Notes under the pieces: generated by a model | Databases searched by the model: none | What the model saw: the letters and a program-made list of their open reading frames with translations, nothing else | Told to the model about the DNA's origin: nothing | Assembly: GCA_019925795.1 (NCBI GenBank) | Contig: CM034310.1 | Location: 9,958,869-10,022,868 of the forward strand | Reading direction: 5' to 3' | DNA from: Dendrobium chrysotoxum | Taxonomy: Eukaryota; Streptophyta; Magnoliopsida; Asparagales; Orchidaceae | DNA length: 64,000 nt | Made by a program: the position numbers and the translations under genes | In this document: positions 22,444-33,783 of the stretch, piece after piece | Layout of the letters: each line of letters begins with the position of its first letter | Position numbering within the stretch: the stretch's first letter is position 1

Positions 22444-23040
22444 TCAAAGGTGATCACTATGGACCTTGCTTTTGACTACTAGATCATCCACATAGCACTC
22501 AACTTGCTCATGAATCAGCTCGACAAAAATGACAGTCATGGCACGCTGATATGTGGCCCCGATATTCTTGAGATTGAAAGGCATCACCTTATAATAGTAC
22601 ACACCAATAGGTGTACAAAATGTAGTGAATTTCTCATCTTCGGGGGCCATCTTTATCTGATTGTAACCAGATGAACCATCCATGAAGGAGAATATGCTAT
22701 GGGATGAAGCAATATCAACCATGAGCTCAGGGAAGGGAAGAGAAAAATCATCTTTGGGACAAACCTTATTCAAATCATCGAAATTTATGCAGACACAGAT
22801 CTAACCATTCTTCCTTCGGACTGGAACAATGTTGTCAAGCCAAATGGAATACTTCTCTTAATGAAATCAATTTCTATAAGCTTCTTAGTCTCAGCGATCA
22901 CTTATTATTCAATCTCCAACCATATCCGACGAGGTGACTATTTTATAGGGACTGCTTCAGACTTAATGGCCAACTTATGGACTGCTACTTCTAGATCTAA
23001 ACCAGGCATCTCAGTATAGTTCTAAGCAAACTAATCTCTA
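22444..23040 (-). pseudogene. gypsy-E reverse transcriptase
   Basis: The open segment 22444-22773 (109 codons) holds the core palm motifs: NKVCPKDDFSLPFPELMVD, FSFMDGSSGYNQIKMAPED, FCTPIGVYYYKVMPF, GATYQRAM, and the catalytic box CYVDDLVVKSK with both Asp intact. Upstream (22774-23040) the RT N-terminus is present but interrupted by stops. Downstream (about 22130-22440) the thumb region with KCAFG-like wording follows. Better preserved than the gypsy-1 RT. Confidence 0.85.
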
Positions 23041-24124
23041 AACTCAGATATGAGTTCAATATACTAATGGGGGCTCTAACTCTAATAACAAAGTACTATG
23101 AAAAATAGGTCGGGGATCCTATTCAGTGCTCAAATTGATCTCTCGTAATTCTTCCATGGAAAAAGTGGTGCCATCTTCGAATTCACATGGAGCATCTAGG
23201 ACCCTATCCTCCACATCATCTGGGTCTTCATCATTTGAGATGGAAACAACAGGATAGGAGTGGTAGATAACATAGATGTTGGTGGAAGGGAACTGATCTT
23301 TCTCAAAATAGCCTACACCACGCTGAGTCTGAGGTAAATTAGTTCGCCAAACACTGGCTTACTGTAGAGCTTGTCTGTCGGACCAAGTTAAAGGGACAAG
23401 ACCTCTCTCAACACAGCTATCCACAAAAGGGGAAAAGTATCGAGGGACATGCGTAACCTCATTGTCCATAGTGGATTTTATAGGACTCACTATGTCGGTA
23501 TTCTATGGGATGCCTACACTATGGAACAATGATGCATGCCAACCAGGCTATGGTGGCACATAGAGAGTGTGTAGCTCTTGCACAGAGCGACTATCATAGT
23601 GTAGTGCACCACAAGCACTAGTGGCAGGTGTAGTAGAGGGCTGAAGATTTTTTTTCCTCGACTCCCATCCTATACATCTGAAAAGAAAGGGATTGTCAGC
23701 TAGTAGTCTGACGTCTGGCATCTATGTCATCATCTGAGCCACTATCTATGACTAGACAGCCTTGAGGTATATGATATGTATGGAATGTAGGATATAAACT
23801 ATAATTAAAAATACTAAAGGTGGGCGAAGGAGCTGAATGGTGAGGAGCATCGATCATCTCATCACAAGAGTCAGACTCGACAGTCAAAGGGCTAGTGTAA
23901 ATGTGTGAGGGAGGAGAAATTCTAGTATCAATGTTTCTCGCGTGATAAGCTGACTCTCTACCTCAGCCTCTACTACGCCAACCCTTACCTCTATAAGGGG
24001 GAACATTGTACCCAACTATAAATTGAAAGGAAGATCCAATAGGATTTACAGTGGAAACATCTACCTCAATACAAACCCGTGATGCACCCTACACTAGTGG
24101 TTGTATAGGATTTTATGCAGGTGG

Positions 24125-24870
24125 CTACATAGGACCCTGTACAATGCTAATAGGTATCACTGGTGACTGGGCAGTGGGAGGTCTACAAGCCTTCTGAGGC
24201 ATGAAATGCTCGCTATCATCGTAAATAGAGATCTCATGCATGGTAAAGGGTTGAGTATCCCTAGGAATGGAATACTCTATATCGTTCCTCATATATTTCA
24301 TGCATGGGTATAGTGTAGAGGGCACCATCCCACTTTAATGAATTCTAGGCCTTCCTAAGAGAGCCTTGTATGAGGTATCTGCCTCAAAAACATGAAATTT
24401 TGCCTCAGTTTAGAGATCTCCAAACTTTAGAGGCAGGGTAATGGACCCTAGAGCACCCAGTCCTTGATCCTTGAAACCTTTCAACATGATCTTATCTGAA
24501 CTAAGTTTCAAATGACCAAGGGAGTGACTTTGTACAGTGGTATATTAAAGATATTGACTGAAGCTCCTTGGTCAATGAGGACCCTATTCAACTCATAACC
24601 ATTGACTTCAGTGGTGACATACAAGATATGATTGTACTCAGATATCCCTAATAGTAAATCTTAATCTGAAAAGGTAATGCGTGGCATCTCTCTGAAATAG
24701 TATGCATCCTTAACAGACTTAGTGGCAAAGAATGCTTGATAGAAATGTGGTTCTAGTAGAGCTTTCACTAACGTCTCTCTTAAGTTAAGAGACATCATAA
24801 GTGTATCATAAACACTAAGAAGCGATGGAATGTTTCTCAAATGAGGCATCACATTGTAATCAACATCCAA
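24125..24870 (-). pseudogene. gypsy-E aspartic protease region
   Basis: Retropepsin region. After an open segment 24661-24870 (DVDYNVMPHLRNIP and PRITFSD), the frame reads GYELNRVLIDQGASVNIF at about 24547-24607; this D-x-G-A-S block is the usual active-site position of Tat-type proteases (note Gln in place of the Ser/Thr seen in most retropepsins). ALLGRPRIH follows near 24340-24370. The open segment 24125-24328 is the linker after it. Several stops are present. Confidence 0.72.
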
Positions 24871-25734
24871 ATGAGGGCTTTTCCCTTCTCCTTAGCCTGT
24901 GCTTGAGGAGTGGGAATAGGATCATCTTGTTGGGTAATGATATTTCTATCTCTTTCTTTATTATTTTTAGCCATTTTTGGTTGGAAGGACCTTCCCTTAA
25001 TGCAATTGGATCTCTTACACCAAGTTAAGCTCAACAGAAGACTCATTAGGTTCAGAGATCATGGCTTGTGTCAGCTCAATAAAAAGTAATTGGAGTGTGT
25101 TGGAATCATCTCAAGAATCCATGTTACAACCTCCCTCAGGAATAGTAAATCTAGGTTCTTCCTCATACTCATATTCTTCTCCATACAGAGGATTATTATC
25201 ATTATCAGAAATAAATAAAACATGAGAAGAATGAGTGCTAGATAAAGTAGAACTAGAAGTTAGAAGCCAAAAGTAGCCAGAATCATCTTCTTCGATTAAT
25301 TCATTATCAATAGAAGGGAGAACAAAATTCTTCAGCATAAATGCTGGAAGAGATCCCATATTCCCCTCTGAAGTTACAATAAACTTTTCTCTTCATACTT
25401 TTTTCTAGTACAAGAAGTAAAAGAAATAGGCTCAGTAGGCACTACAATAGAAGAAAAAAAGGAACTATCAAAGTAATCGGGCTAGCAACTGTCGATTTGG
25501 CATGTGGAGGCATCCTCTCAACTGCCTCTAAATTCTAAATAACCTTTATGATCATACCCCTTGTCTTACGAGAGAGTGCTAGCTGCCACTCCTCCCCAGA
25601 ACTAAGGGGTGCTCTACTGTCATTTCTTTGACCTCCACCCTAATATCACACTGGCTGGAGTTTATAATCATCTGAACTACCTGAGCAATCTTGCCTCAGG
25701 GCTATACCGAATCACTATCTTATAGGTGAATCTC

Positions 25735-26900
25735 CCCATTAGCCATAAGGCTCTCCACCCTATCTTTGAGCATATAGCAATCTTGAATGACATGACCAAT
25801 ATGCCTGTGAAATGGACAATACAATGAATGATTTTTCTAACCCTCCTCTTCCTTTCTTGTTGGTGAGAAATATGTAAATGTTTTTCTTAACAAGGAATTT
25901 AAAAATCTTCTTTATACTTTCCCTTTTAAAGAGATATTCCTTGCTAAGCTTCTCCTATAGGTACTGTTAACTCTCTAGAGTCTTGTGGGAGGGTCTAAAT
26001 TATTGAGTCTGGGGTCATGGCTGAAAATGTACAGGAGGTTGTGACGGTGGTGGCATTTGAGGTCGTTACTGAAACTGTGATCGTGGTGGTGGTGGTGGTG
26101 GTTGCTGTGGTACTAAACTCGCCATGGGCCTATTTCCCCTTTCCTGAGACTCATATGTATAGTGCACCTCCACCTTTCTAGGAGGTGGTGCCCCTAAAAA
26201 CTCCTACCTTTGAGCTCTACATGGGGGTTGACTCTGAACCTTAGGAGGGAATGCAGTGGGTATGCTGTTCTATAAACTAGTGACATTGGTCAACAACTTC
26301 TGAGAGGTTTGAATGTTAAAACCCTTCAGGTACAGGGTGATAGAACCATCTATATTCTTCATTAGAATCTCAACTGTATGCTAGTTTTGTAACTAAGGCT
26401 CACACTAAAGACTAAGGTTCCTCCACCTAATGATATAGTTAGATAGAGTCTCATGGGATGCGGTCTAGTCACTACGAACTCACAAATTGTAACTCTGTGC
26501 TCAGCATTGATGAATCTTTAGATTAACAGTTGCTCGAGCTCTGCAAATATATGCACTAAATTCTTGAGGAGATTGGCATACCACTAAAATTCCACTCCCT
26601 CTAAGCTACTAAGAAACAATCTCAACATCAGTGCATGGTTCCCTCCAATGTTGCTACATATGGCTCGATACTAAGTCACATGCTGTTTGGGTTCCCTAAC
26701 CCACCAAACACCTGAAAATGAGGAGGGATAAAACCTGTGGGTTTCGGCTCCCACTCGTACTCTATCAAGTGTGGACAACCCCTACAAATTGAGTCACCAG
26801 TCTTCTTGGAGGAAATAGCCTACTTAACCTTCTTTGCAATCATATCCTGAGTCTGTCCTAGTGACAACTGAACAACCTGACACTAGACTGGCAGACTAAA
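25735..26900 (-). pseudogene. gypsy-E gag core and zinc-finger region
   Basis: On the - strand, about 26400-26900 shows the gag core (RLFLSSLEGVEF, WYANLLKNLVHIFAELEQLL, ETLSNYIIRWRNLSL), as in Retrotrans_gag domains of Tat-type elements. About 26040-26110 encodes a proline/histidine-rich linker from a GGT repeat on the + strand. A Cys/His block, CPFHRHIGHVIQDCYMLKDRVESL, lies at about 25745-25835 and corresponds to the single finger after gag in this lineage. Stops interrupt throughout. Confidence 0.72.
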
Positions 26901-28860
26901 CTGTACTGCTGGGGGAGCTATTGGAACTGCCCTCTAAACTCTATCTACTCTCGTAGGCTCTGGCACTACTACATATGGTATTGCTGGCTTGTTCCTGGAT
27001 TTCATAGGAGTACCTACATCCATAATCTAGGGTATAGTCCCCAATGCTGTCAACTGGGTGATCATCGCCACCATAACTATGGCCATCTCTGCCATTTGAA
27101 TCTATAACTATAAAGCTGTTGTATATATGTCCACTGACCAGGGAGGCCTACCCCGTGCTGAGGTGGAAGACATGTCAGCCTCTCCCTGCTCTTTCATACC
27201 ATCATCCAAATCTCTTTGATCATCTGAGGTACCTCGCCTCGTAACAACACAAACACTATAGACAGGGATGTGCTCGTCTGACTCTTCTCCGAGTAAGTCC
27301 TCATCGGAGAAGGTCTGATAAAGGGTATCGATGTACAGACCCATAGGAGAAGAGATCCTATGAGGACTAAACACCAAAACTAGCTCTACTCAAATCGATG
27401 TACTATCCTCAACCTCTACTGCATCATCACAACTCACCAAAACTACTACTGAACTTGAAGGAACTATATTAATCCTCTGAATTGTCCCAACTGTCTACTC
27501 TATCTTGACAGGTCGGTCCACCTGCCAGCGCCTCTATACCCATCTACTTTGATGGGATCCAACGTGTACATCTAACTACGTATGAAGAATAACAATAATT
27601 GAAGTAAGCTATGGTTGGACAGGCTCCAACTACGGGTGATGTCCATGATGATGTGGGCATCGTCGAACAGTAGGGACACCTGTATGGGGTCTAATTATAG
27701 GGATTGCTCTAGTCTGCTGACGTGGTGGCTATCCTCTCTATCACCGATAACTCTGTCTGACAAACTGCCTCTATAATTGAGCATACACCTGAAAGATCTG
27801 GTAGAGTAAACTCTCCTCACTAACACATCCTCTACCTCACACAGAATGGATAATTCTCCTAATCCTCTAAGTGAGGGATCTAGCAGCACTGTCCCTTGGG
27901 ACTCTAGTGCGCAGAAGAGTAGTGGTGATAAGAGAGGCCGCCGTAATGCGAACAACGTCCTCCTCATCACAACTCAGCACTAGTGGAGAAAAGCATCCTC
28001 CCTGGACTGCGTCGATCTCAAGTGCGATGATGGCATCAGGAGTCTGAACAACTGTAGGTCAGCATGGCTCCCGCTGTAAGGAAATCTCCCTCTACTATAC
28101 TGGCTCCTACTGAGCCACTGAGTCTTCTATCTGCTGCACTGCTGCCTCAGACACTGCTAAGTGCAATCTCCTATATATATTCCTCCAAGCCCTTCTCCCA
28201 AGGCCAGAGGTGGAGGAAGACGCAACATTCGTACGAACTGACTGAATAGGGGGGGTAGGAACTACTAGAATAAGAAGTGTTGGGGTTTGCTCAGCACTCT
28301 CAGGATGAGAAAGTCAGGTGAACACAAAAACCCGATGAGAAGGAGGTGAAGGAAGCTCGGCCTGAGCGCCCCTCTTCCTCAAAGAGGAAGGTGGAGGGGA
28401 AACTTAAGCATGATGGACCTTTACCAGAGCAATAGGGAGGGTAACTATCGACTGCCAGTGCTGAGGGGCCAGAGCCATCTGAATAACAGGGGGCAAAGGT
28501 GCTGGCTTCCTAACTGCTAGATGAGGAAACTGGGTAAGAAGTAACCTAGACACTGGCTACTTAGCAACTAGTCGCATCTGGCTATGCATGAACAGGGGCG
28601 AGACGAACAGGTGCTCGGGCTAGCTACCAAGAAAATGGACGTCCAAAAGTTGCATCATTGCATGACCTCTCCTCTATGGGGGAGAATAGGCGGTAGCCTC
28701 AGGGGGGGTCGGCCCATTAAGGGTGATGTAGGCCTAGTCAATGAAGGATCCAAAGGTGATCCCCCCCACCCCACAGGTAGGCATAAAGCAGTGACTCAAG
28801 AAGTGTCTCCCGTGAGTCAGAGCCAAAATAAAAGGTAACGGGAGGATCGGAGAATGCCAT
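26901..28860 (-). pseudogene. gypsy-E N-terminal region of gag polyprotein
   Basis: About 2 kb upstream of the gag core. A probable start ATG (28858-28860, MAFSDPPVTF on the - strand) opens a frame for about 36 codons before a stop. The rest (open pieces 27108-27377 and 27695-27970) is Ser/Pro/acid-rich and matches no domain I recognise. The position fits the long N-terminal extension seen in some Tat-type gag proteins; this is inference. Open frames on the + strand here are shadows. Confidence 0.45.
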
Positions 28861-31800
28861 GGTACTGTATGTTAATATAAATTACAATAAATTATCATTA
28901 GATAATACCATGAGAAAGGAAGAGAGGAGTAAGGTTGGAATAGCCTAAAAGATTAGAAAGAAAAGAACCTAACTAAGGAGCACCTAACTCAGAGTACACA
29001 CAAGAGAGAATAATATAGAATCCAAAGATGGAGAGAGAAACCTATCCCATCGTGGTTGCCTAAAATCTGTAGGTCTCCAAAAGGATTCTGCTTAATACAG
29101 AATAGAATGCAAAGGGTACGATTACGCTATCCCGTAAGACAAAATGATTGTAGGACTTTACACACTATGCAAATAGACCGATCGAAGAGTAGATGAGATC
29201 ATATATATGATTAACTGTGGAGGATGGTAGCTTTCACCAACACACCTCGATGGGTAATAATATATATGAGCTGATTAAAGACACGAGATTTTCCCCATTC
29301 GATACGTCAGCTCGAATGGGGTTTATTTGATGTGGGGATTGGTTTCCTACGGGCGCTAGCCCACATGGTTAATTACATCTGAAGCCTTGACTTAAGAAAA
29401 CTCTCAATTAAGGACTCTATATTATTCTCTCAAAACATTTTGGCGTGTAGGAAAATTTCTAGGATCTTCCTAATCAAGGGAAAAGATAGGCTCAACTTGA
29501 TTTAATCAACATACATGGATCATATCATTACCCAACTGGTTCAAAGAAGAGAAACTGGAAAGAAAATATTGCACTTAAATATACACGAGAGAATGATGGA
29601 GGTGACGTTATCCATGTGACATAGATGGGTGGGGTTTATAGCCTCTGAGATAGAAGACTTACACCATGATAAGGCATACAACAACACAGTAGTACCGCTA
29701 GTCTTTGATCCTAAATCCATAAGAGATGTAGTATCGTACACACAACACTAACATCCAAATCCTAACAAATATAATTTAGACTTATATATTGACTAAAAAG
29801 AAAGCCATCTAAAACCACATAATCGTATAAAATCTATGTTATCTAGTCTTTATGAAAGAAGGGTGGGTGACTGAGTTTTTGGAATTTGAGGCTGGCGTCT
29901 AGAAAAGTTCCTAAGTGGCCTCATACTTATGAATGATATTATACTTCTAAAACTAATAGAATTAAATTTTAATTTTAGTTAGTTTTTAATGCATTGCATG
30001 TTGGTTAAAGCATCCAAATCATGAATGCTTAAAATTTCAAAAAGACTTAAAAACAATTTTTTAGAAGACTAGGCTTCCTCTAGTTCAGAACCTCATCCTC
30101 ATAGGTCTGATTATCTAAACTCTACTGACAAACGGGGAAGTATCTAAATAAGGAAAGAGAGGATGCATTGATATGCATGTGACCCCAGACAACCTCTGGC
30201 TTATTCTCTAGATCGTTATTTTTTTATGTTATTTAATTTCTAAAATTTTAAATTTTTATTACGTGCAGAAGAATTTTATCCCTAAGAGCCTAGCAAAATC
30301 AGGAACAAACACATGTAAGAAAGAAACCTATATATAAAAAGCATGCCTTTTTTACTCTACAAATAAAGTAAACACATCATCAAAATAAATCAACAGAGTG
30401 TCCAAAGTCCATGACAAATGCCATTCAATATACAACCCAGGGTCTGCAGAAACGTAATGATGACTAGGCTCCACCGACAACAACCTAGATTCTACTCCTA
30501 TTGAATGATGTAAGTCTCAAAATGAGGTATTTCAGTTTTGATCTCTATCCTCTTGATCCTTCTACTAGTCATTATCCTTCAGCCTTCTTTTGGTTCATCT
30601 GTAAGATATCTAACTGAAAAGAAATTCCCTATAAAGGGGCTTTCTTTTCTCTTTGAATCCCTAATATCTTATTAAAATGTCACATTTTACAGGCTTTCAT
30701 AACTCTAGATTTCGAATAATTTACATCAAATTATAAAAGAAAAATCTAGACTCTCTTATAAGGTTATCCTAAGCATCTATAATCAATCATCCCAAGCAGT
30801 TATATAATGAAACAAAAATACTCAAACCAGCCACACTTGGCCATGCTCTTATTTATTTGGGGGATAAGCAGCTGAAGCATTTGTAGTAATTTTATATTAT
30901 TTATTTATTTTTTATCCCTCTTTTAGCCATGTATGAGCATGGCCACCTGTAGAAAATATCAAAAGTATTAAAATTTCTCCTAACCTATGGCTAATCTATA
31001 ACCCATCACACTACAGAGAGAATGCTCTAATTAAAATCATCATCATAGAAATCATTATAAGAAGCTAAACCAACCAACACACATTTCACATACAAATCGC
31101 CACTCATAGAGACAGAGAAAAAGAAAATATCAGCCTAACCTAGAGCTAAAAGTTATGTCCTAACAAATAGATCTATATGTGTGTAGTAGGCTATGTAGTT
31201 TGGGTATGTCCTATGTAGGATAATTATTCAAGTTATTTATGATTTTATAATTAGTTTAAGAGATTAACTTAATTAAATTTACTATCACCTAGTTCGTGGT
31301 GTTGTGCCATCAGGCTCGAGGACAAGGCCTCCTTAGGATACTTAGCCCCACAGCCCAAAGTAGTCCATCCTAAAAAGCAAGTTGATATAGTTTTATTGAA
31401 AGTTTTTATTTTGTTAAATCATTAACAATCAATTAATTTTAATGTTTTGATACTCCATTGAATCCATTCGTGGCGTTGTACCGTCAGGCTTGAGGTTCAG
31501 GACTCCTTAGGACACTTAGCCCCACAGCCCAAAGTAGTCCATCCTAAAAACTTCATCTATGGAGTGCTTGTTGTGTATTAAAGGGTTCATTGGTTGATTT
31601 TAAAAGATTGATTTATAATTTGAATAAATTTTAGGTGACTTAATGAATTCTAAAATTTTAAGTTATAATTGAGCTTTAATGAATTTCTTATATTGTTCAT
31701 TTAGTTTACTTAGGTTTTAATTTATTTGTATTCAATATTAGAAGTATTTTAAGTTAGGTGTATAATTAATTAGAAGAAGGTTTAATAAATTAGAGTTTGG

Positions 31801-32132
31801 GTTTTGGAGGTCTTTCCACTTAACATGTTTTAGTTTATGTTTGATCTTTTGATTTAGCTCTTGTCCTTTAAGTTTGATTTCATTAAAGGGTGATTAAAAG
31901 ATTAATTATTTTTAGTTTTGGTATATGTTCAAGTTTGCCTTTTAAGGAATATGTATGTTCATTATGGTTTGATTAAGAATGTTTTAATGCACTTTAGATT
32001 TAGATTATTACCAATTTTTATTGATTAATTACTAATGAATTATGAAATACTAATCCTAGGATAACATGTCACTAAGTTTTCTATGTTTTATATTTCCATC
32101 TTAAATGGAGAATGCATCCTAAGTCTAAATTT
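28861..32132. other. Non-coding: gypsy-E leader/LTR side and unassigned sequence
   Basis: No gene seen. By position this should include the 5' leader and LTR of gypsy-E, but no convincing primer site or LTR edge was found. It holds a perfect 10-bp stem with 9-base loop (29293-29321), a fold-back with 10-bp arms (30839-30944) and a pair of 84-bp direct repeats (31293-31376 and 31467-31550). AT-rich between these. Confidence 0.6.
31293..31550. repeat. Two 84-bp direct repeats, 174 bp apart
   Basis: Copies at 31293-31376 and 31467-31550. Both begin ttcgtggngttgt, share ccccacagcccaaagtagtc and end atcctaaaaa, with about ten mismatches and no length change. The 90 bases between are AT-rich. Similar conservation of only the 84-bp units suggests a functional or recently duplicated unit; origin unknown. 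Confidence 0.8.
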
Positions 32133-33728
32133 TGTTGCAAATCTAGTTTTGATGATGACAAACATGTTTCCAGTGTGTTTTGCTTGGCTAACCCGTTTCA
32201 GGCACAAAAGATCACGAGCCACTCAAGCCAACTCAAGATTGGGTCCAAGTGTGTCCAATGTACTGTTTTTCTTTTTCTTGAGTCAATTGTAATGTAACTG
32301 ATCCCCCAGCTAAGTAACCTTGCACACACACTCAGGGGGAGAGCTTGAGTGAATTAGAGTTTCTGTTCATTTTTTTGTTCAGATCGCCCTGGACGATATT
32401 CACATCGTCCGGGATGATCAGGTAAAAATAGAAACCCTAATTAGGGTGACTAAGTTAAGAGGGTTTGATTAAGCAAATCATCCTGGACGATCTTTGGATC
32501 GTACAGGACAATATGCTCAAATCAAAAATTCTCAGCCGCTAGATCAAGTTATGCAAGTTTTTATTTTAAGTTATTTGGTCTAATCATCCCGGACGATACG
32601 TGTATCGTCCTAAACGATTCAGTACAATCATGCCTAATTTAATCTAGTAATTAAGGAAAGCAATTTATTTTTGATTGATACGATCATATCATCCTGGACG
32701 ATCGCAAGATCATCCCGGACGATCATGATCGTCTAGTGCATTTCAGCTGTACGTCCCGAACTATGCTCAGGATGATTTTGGCACTTTTTGAACTAATCGT
32801 ACAGGACGATACCCTTTTCGTCCTGGACGATCAAGTCATTTTTTGGTCATCCAGCACAAGTGTCTCTGGATGACCCGAACTGTCTACTGGATGATATTCC
32901 TCGATTTGCACTAATCGTCCCGTACGATCGCAGGATAGTACGGGACGATATGATCAATTTTTTCTACTAATCGTCCAGAAGAGACCGATTATCGAGGCGT
33001 AAACAACTGATTTTGAACTGATCGTCTTGGACGATCATGGCCGACCAGTTGAGATTTAGGGTAAATTTTAAGCCCTCCTACAAAAGATATTTTTCTTGCA
33101 ACAACAAATATCTTTTGCCACTTTCCTTTCCAGAGAAACCCTAGAGAGAGAGAGAGAGTTTGGGAGAGAGAGAGAGGATCTTGTGAGGGGGAGTTAGTGA
33201 GGGATTCACTAAGGTTGCTCCAAGCACGGATCAGAGTCACCTTCTCCTCTCATCGTCTTTCGTCTAGTTGGTGTTCGTTGTGGGAGGATCATTCTCAAGA
33301 AGATCTGGGGTTCTCTGCCCACTTCAGGTGGAACCAAAAGGAGGTCAGGTTCTCTGCCTCACCGTGTGGTGAAAAGGAGGTTTTGTACATGCTTCTCCGC
33401 CTTGCTATGGGAGCAAAAGGAGAGACACTTTTTATTTAGTGCAATACCTGGAGGGGAGGCTCTGAGGAGTGGATGTAGGTGAAGTTGACCGAACCACGAT
33501 AAAATCTGGTTTACTTTTCTGATTCTGTTCTGCACTTTACTTTTCTGATATTAACTGCTTGGGTGAATATCTATGATTGATCTTTTCGTTGTTGTTTACG
33601 TGTTTCCGCTGCAAAGTATCAAAAAATTTTTTTCGTTCTTTGTGAAATTTTTAAATAACCAATTCACCCCCCTCTTGATTAGCCTCGGGACTAGTTCACT
33701 AGGGCTTAACATCCCAATCGAACTATCA
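32133..33728 (+). repeat. Copia A 5' LTR
   Basis: 1596 bp, from TGTTGCAAATCT to CTATCA. Layout: conserved 5' end (about 32133-32350, with the cacacacactcagggggag block), palindrome array (about 32382-33050), TATA-like position (33079-33085, here tacaaaa), then a leader with GAGA repeats (33145-33175) and an R/U5-like end ending just before the primer site. It matches the 3' LTR along its whole length with scattered substitutions; the 3' LTR has one extra palindrome unit. Confidence 0.93.
32382..33050. promoter_or_regulatory. Palindrome array in the A 5' LTR
   Basis: About fifteen full or worn copies of a 15-bp palindrome, consensus ATCGTCC-N-GGACGAT. They occur mainly as pairs with 6-base spacers (attcac, ctttgg, acgtgt, cgcaag, accctt, cgcagg), giving 21-bp spacing. 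The array ends shortly before the TATA-like position. A role as a protein-binding enhancer is inferred. Confidence 0.8.
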
Positions 33729-33730
33729 AG

Positions 33731-33742
33731 TGGTATCAGAGC
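33731..33742 (+). other. Copia A primer-binding site
   Basis: TGGTATCAGAGC, complementary to the 3' end of plant initiator tRNA-Met. It lies 2 bases after the LTR end. Confidence 0.92.
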
Positions 33743-33783
33743 GGGATTCAAAATTTAGGTTTAAAAACTTTTGATTTTGATCC

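Larger units (their letters stand above)
20361..28860 (-). mobile_element. gypsy-E: Ty3/gypsy (Tat-type) gag-pol remnant
   Basis: About 8.5 kb on the - strand holding, from right to left, a probable gag start (28860), a long N-terminal region, gag, CCHC-like finger, protease, RT, two RNase H regions and integrase. Many stops and frameshifts. The left side is cut at 20361 by the C 5' LTR, so its 3' LTR is not here. RT (CYVDDLVVKSK) and the second RNase H (FYFDGASS) place it with Tat-type gypsy elements, like gypsy-1. Confidence 0.82.

Noticed and set aside
28064..28838. Two + strand open frames opposite gypsy-E
   Set aside because: They are antisense to the gypsy-E N-terminal region and have no recognisable domain.
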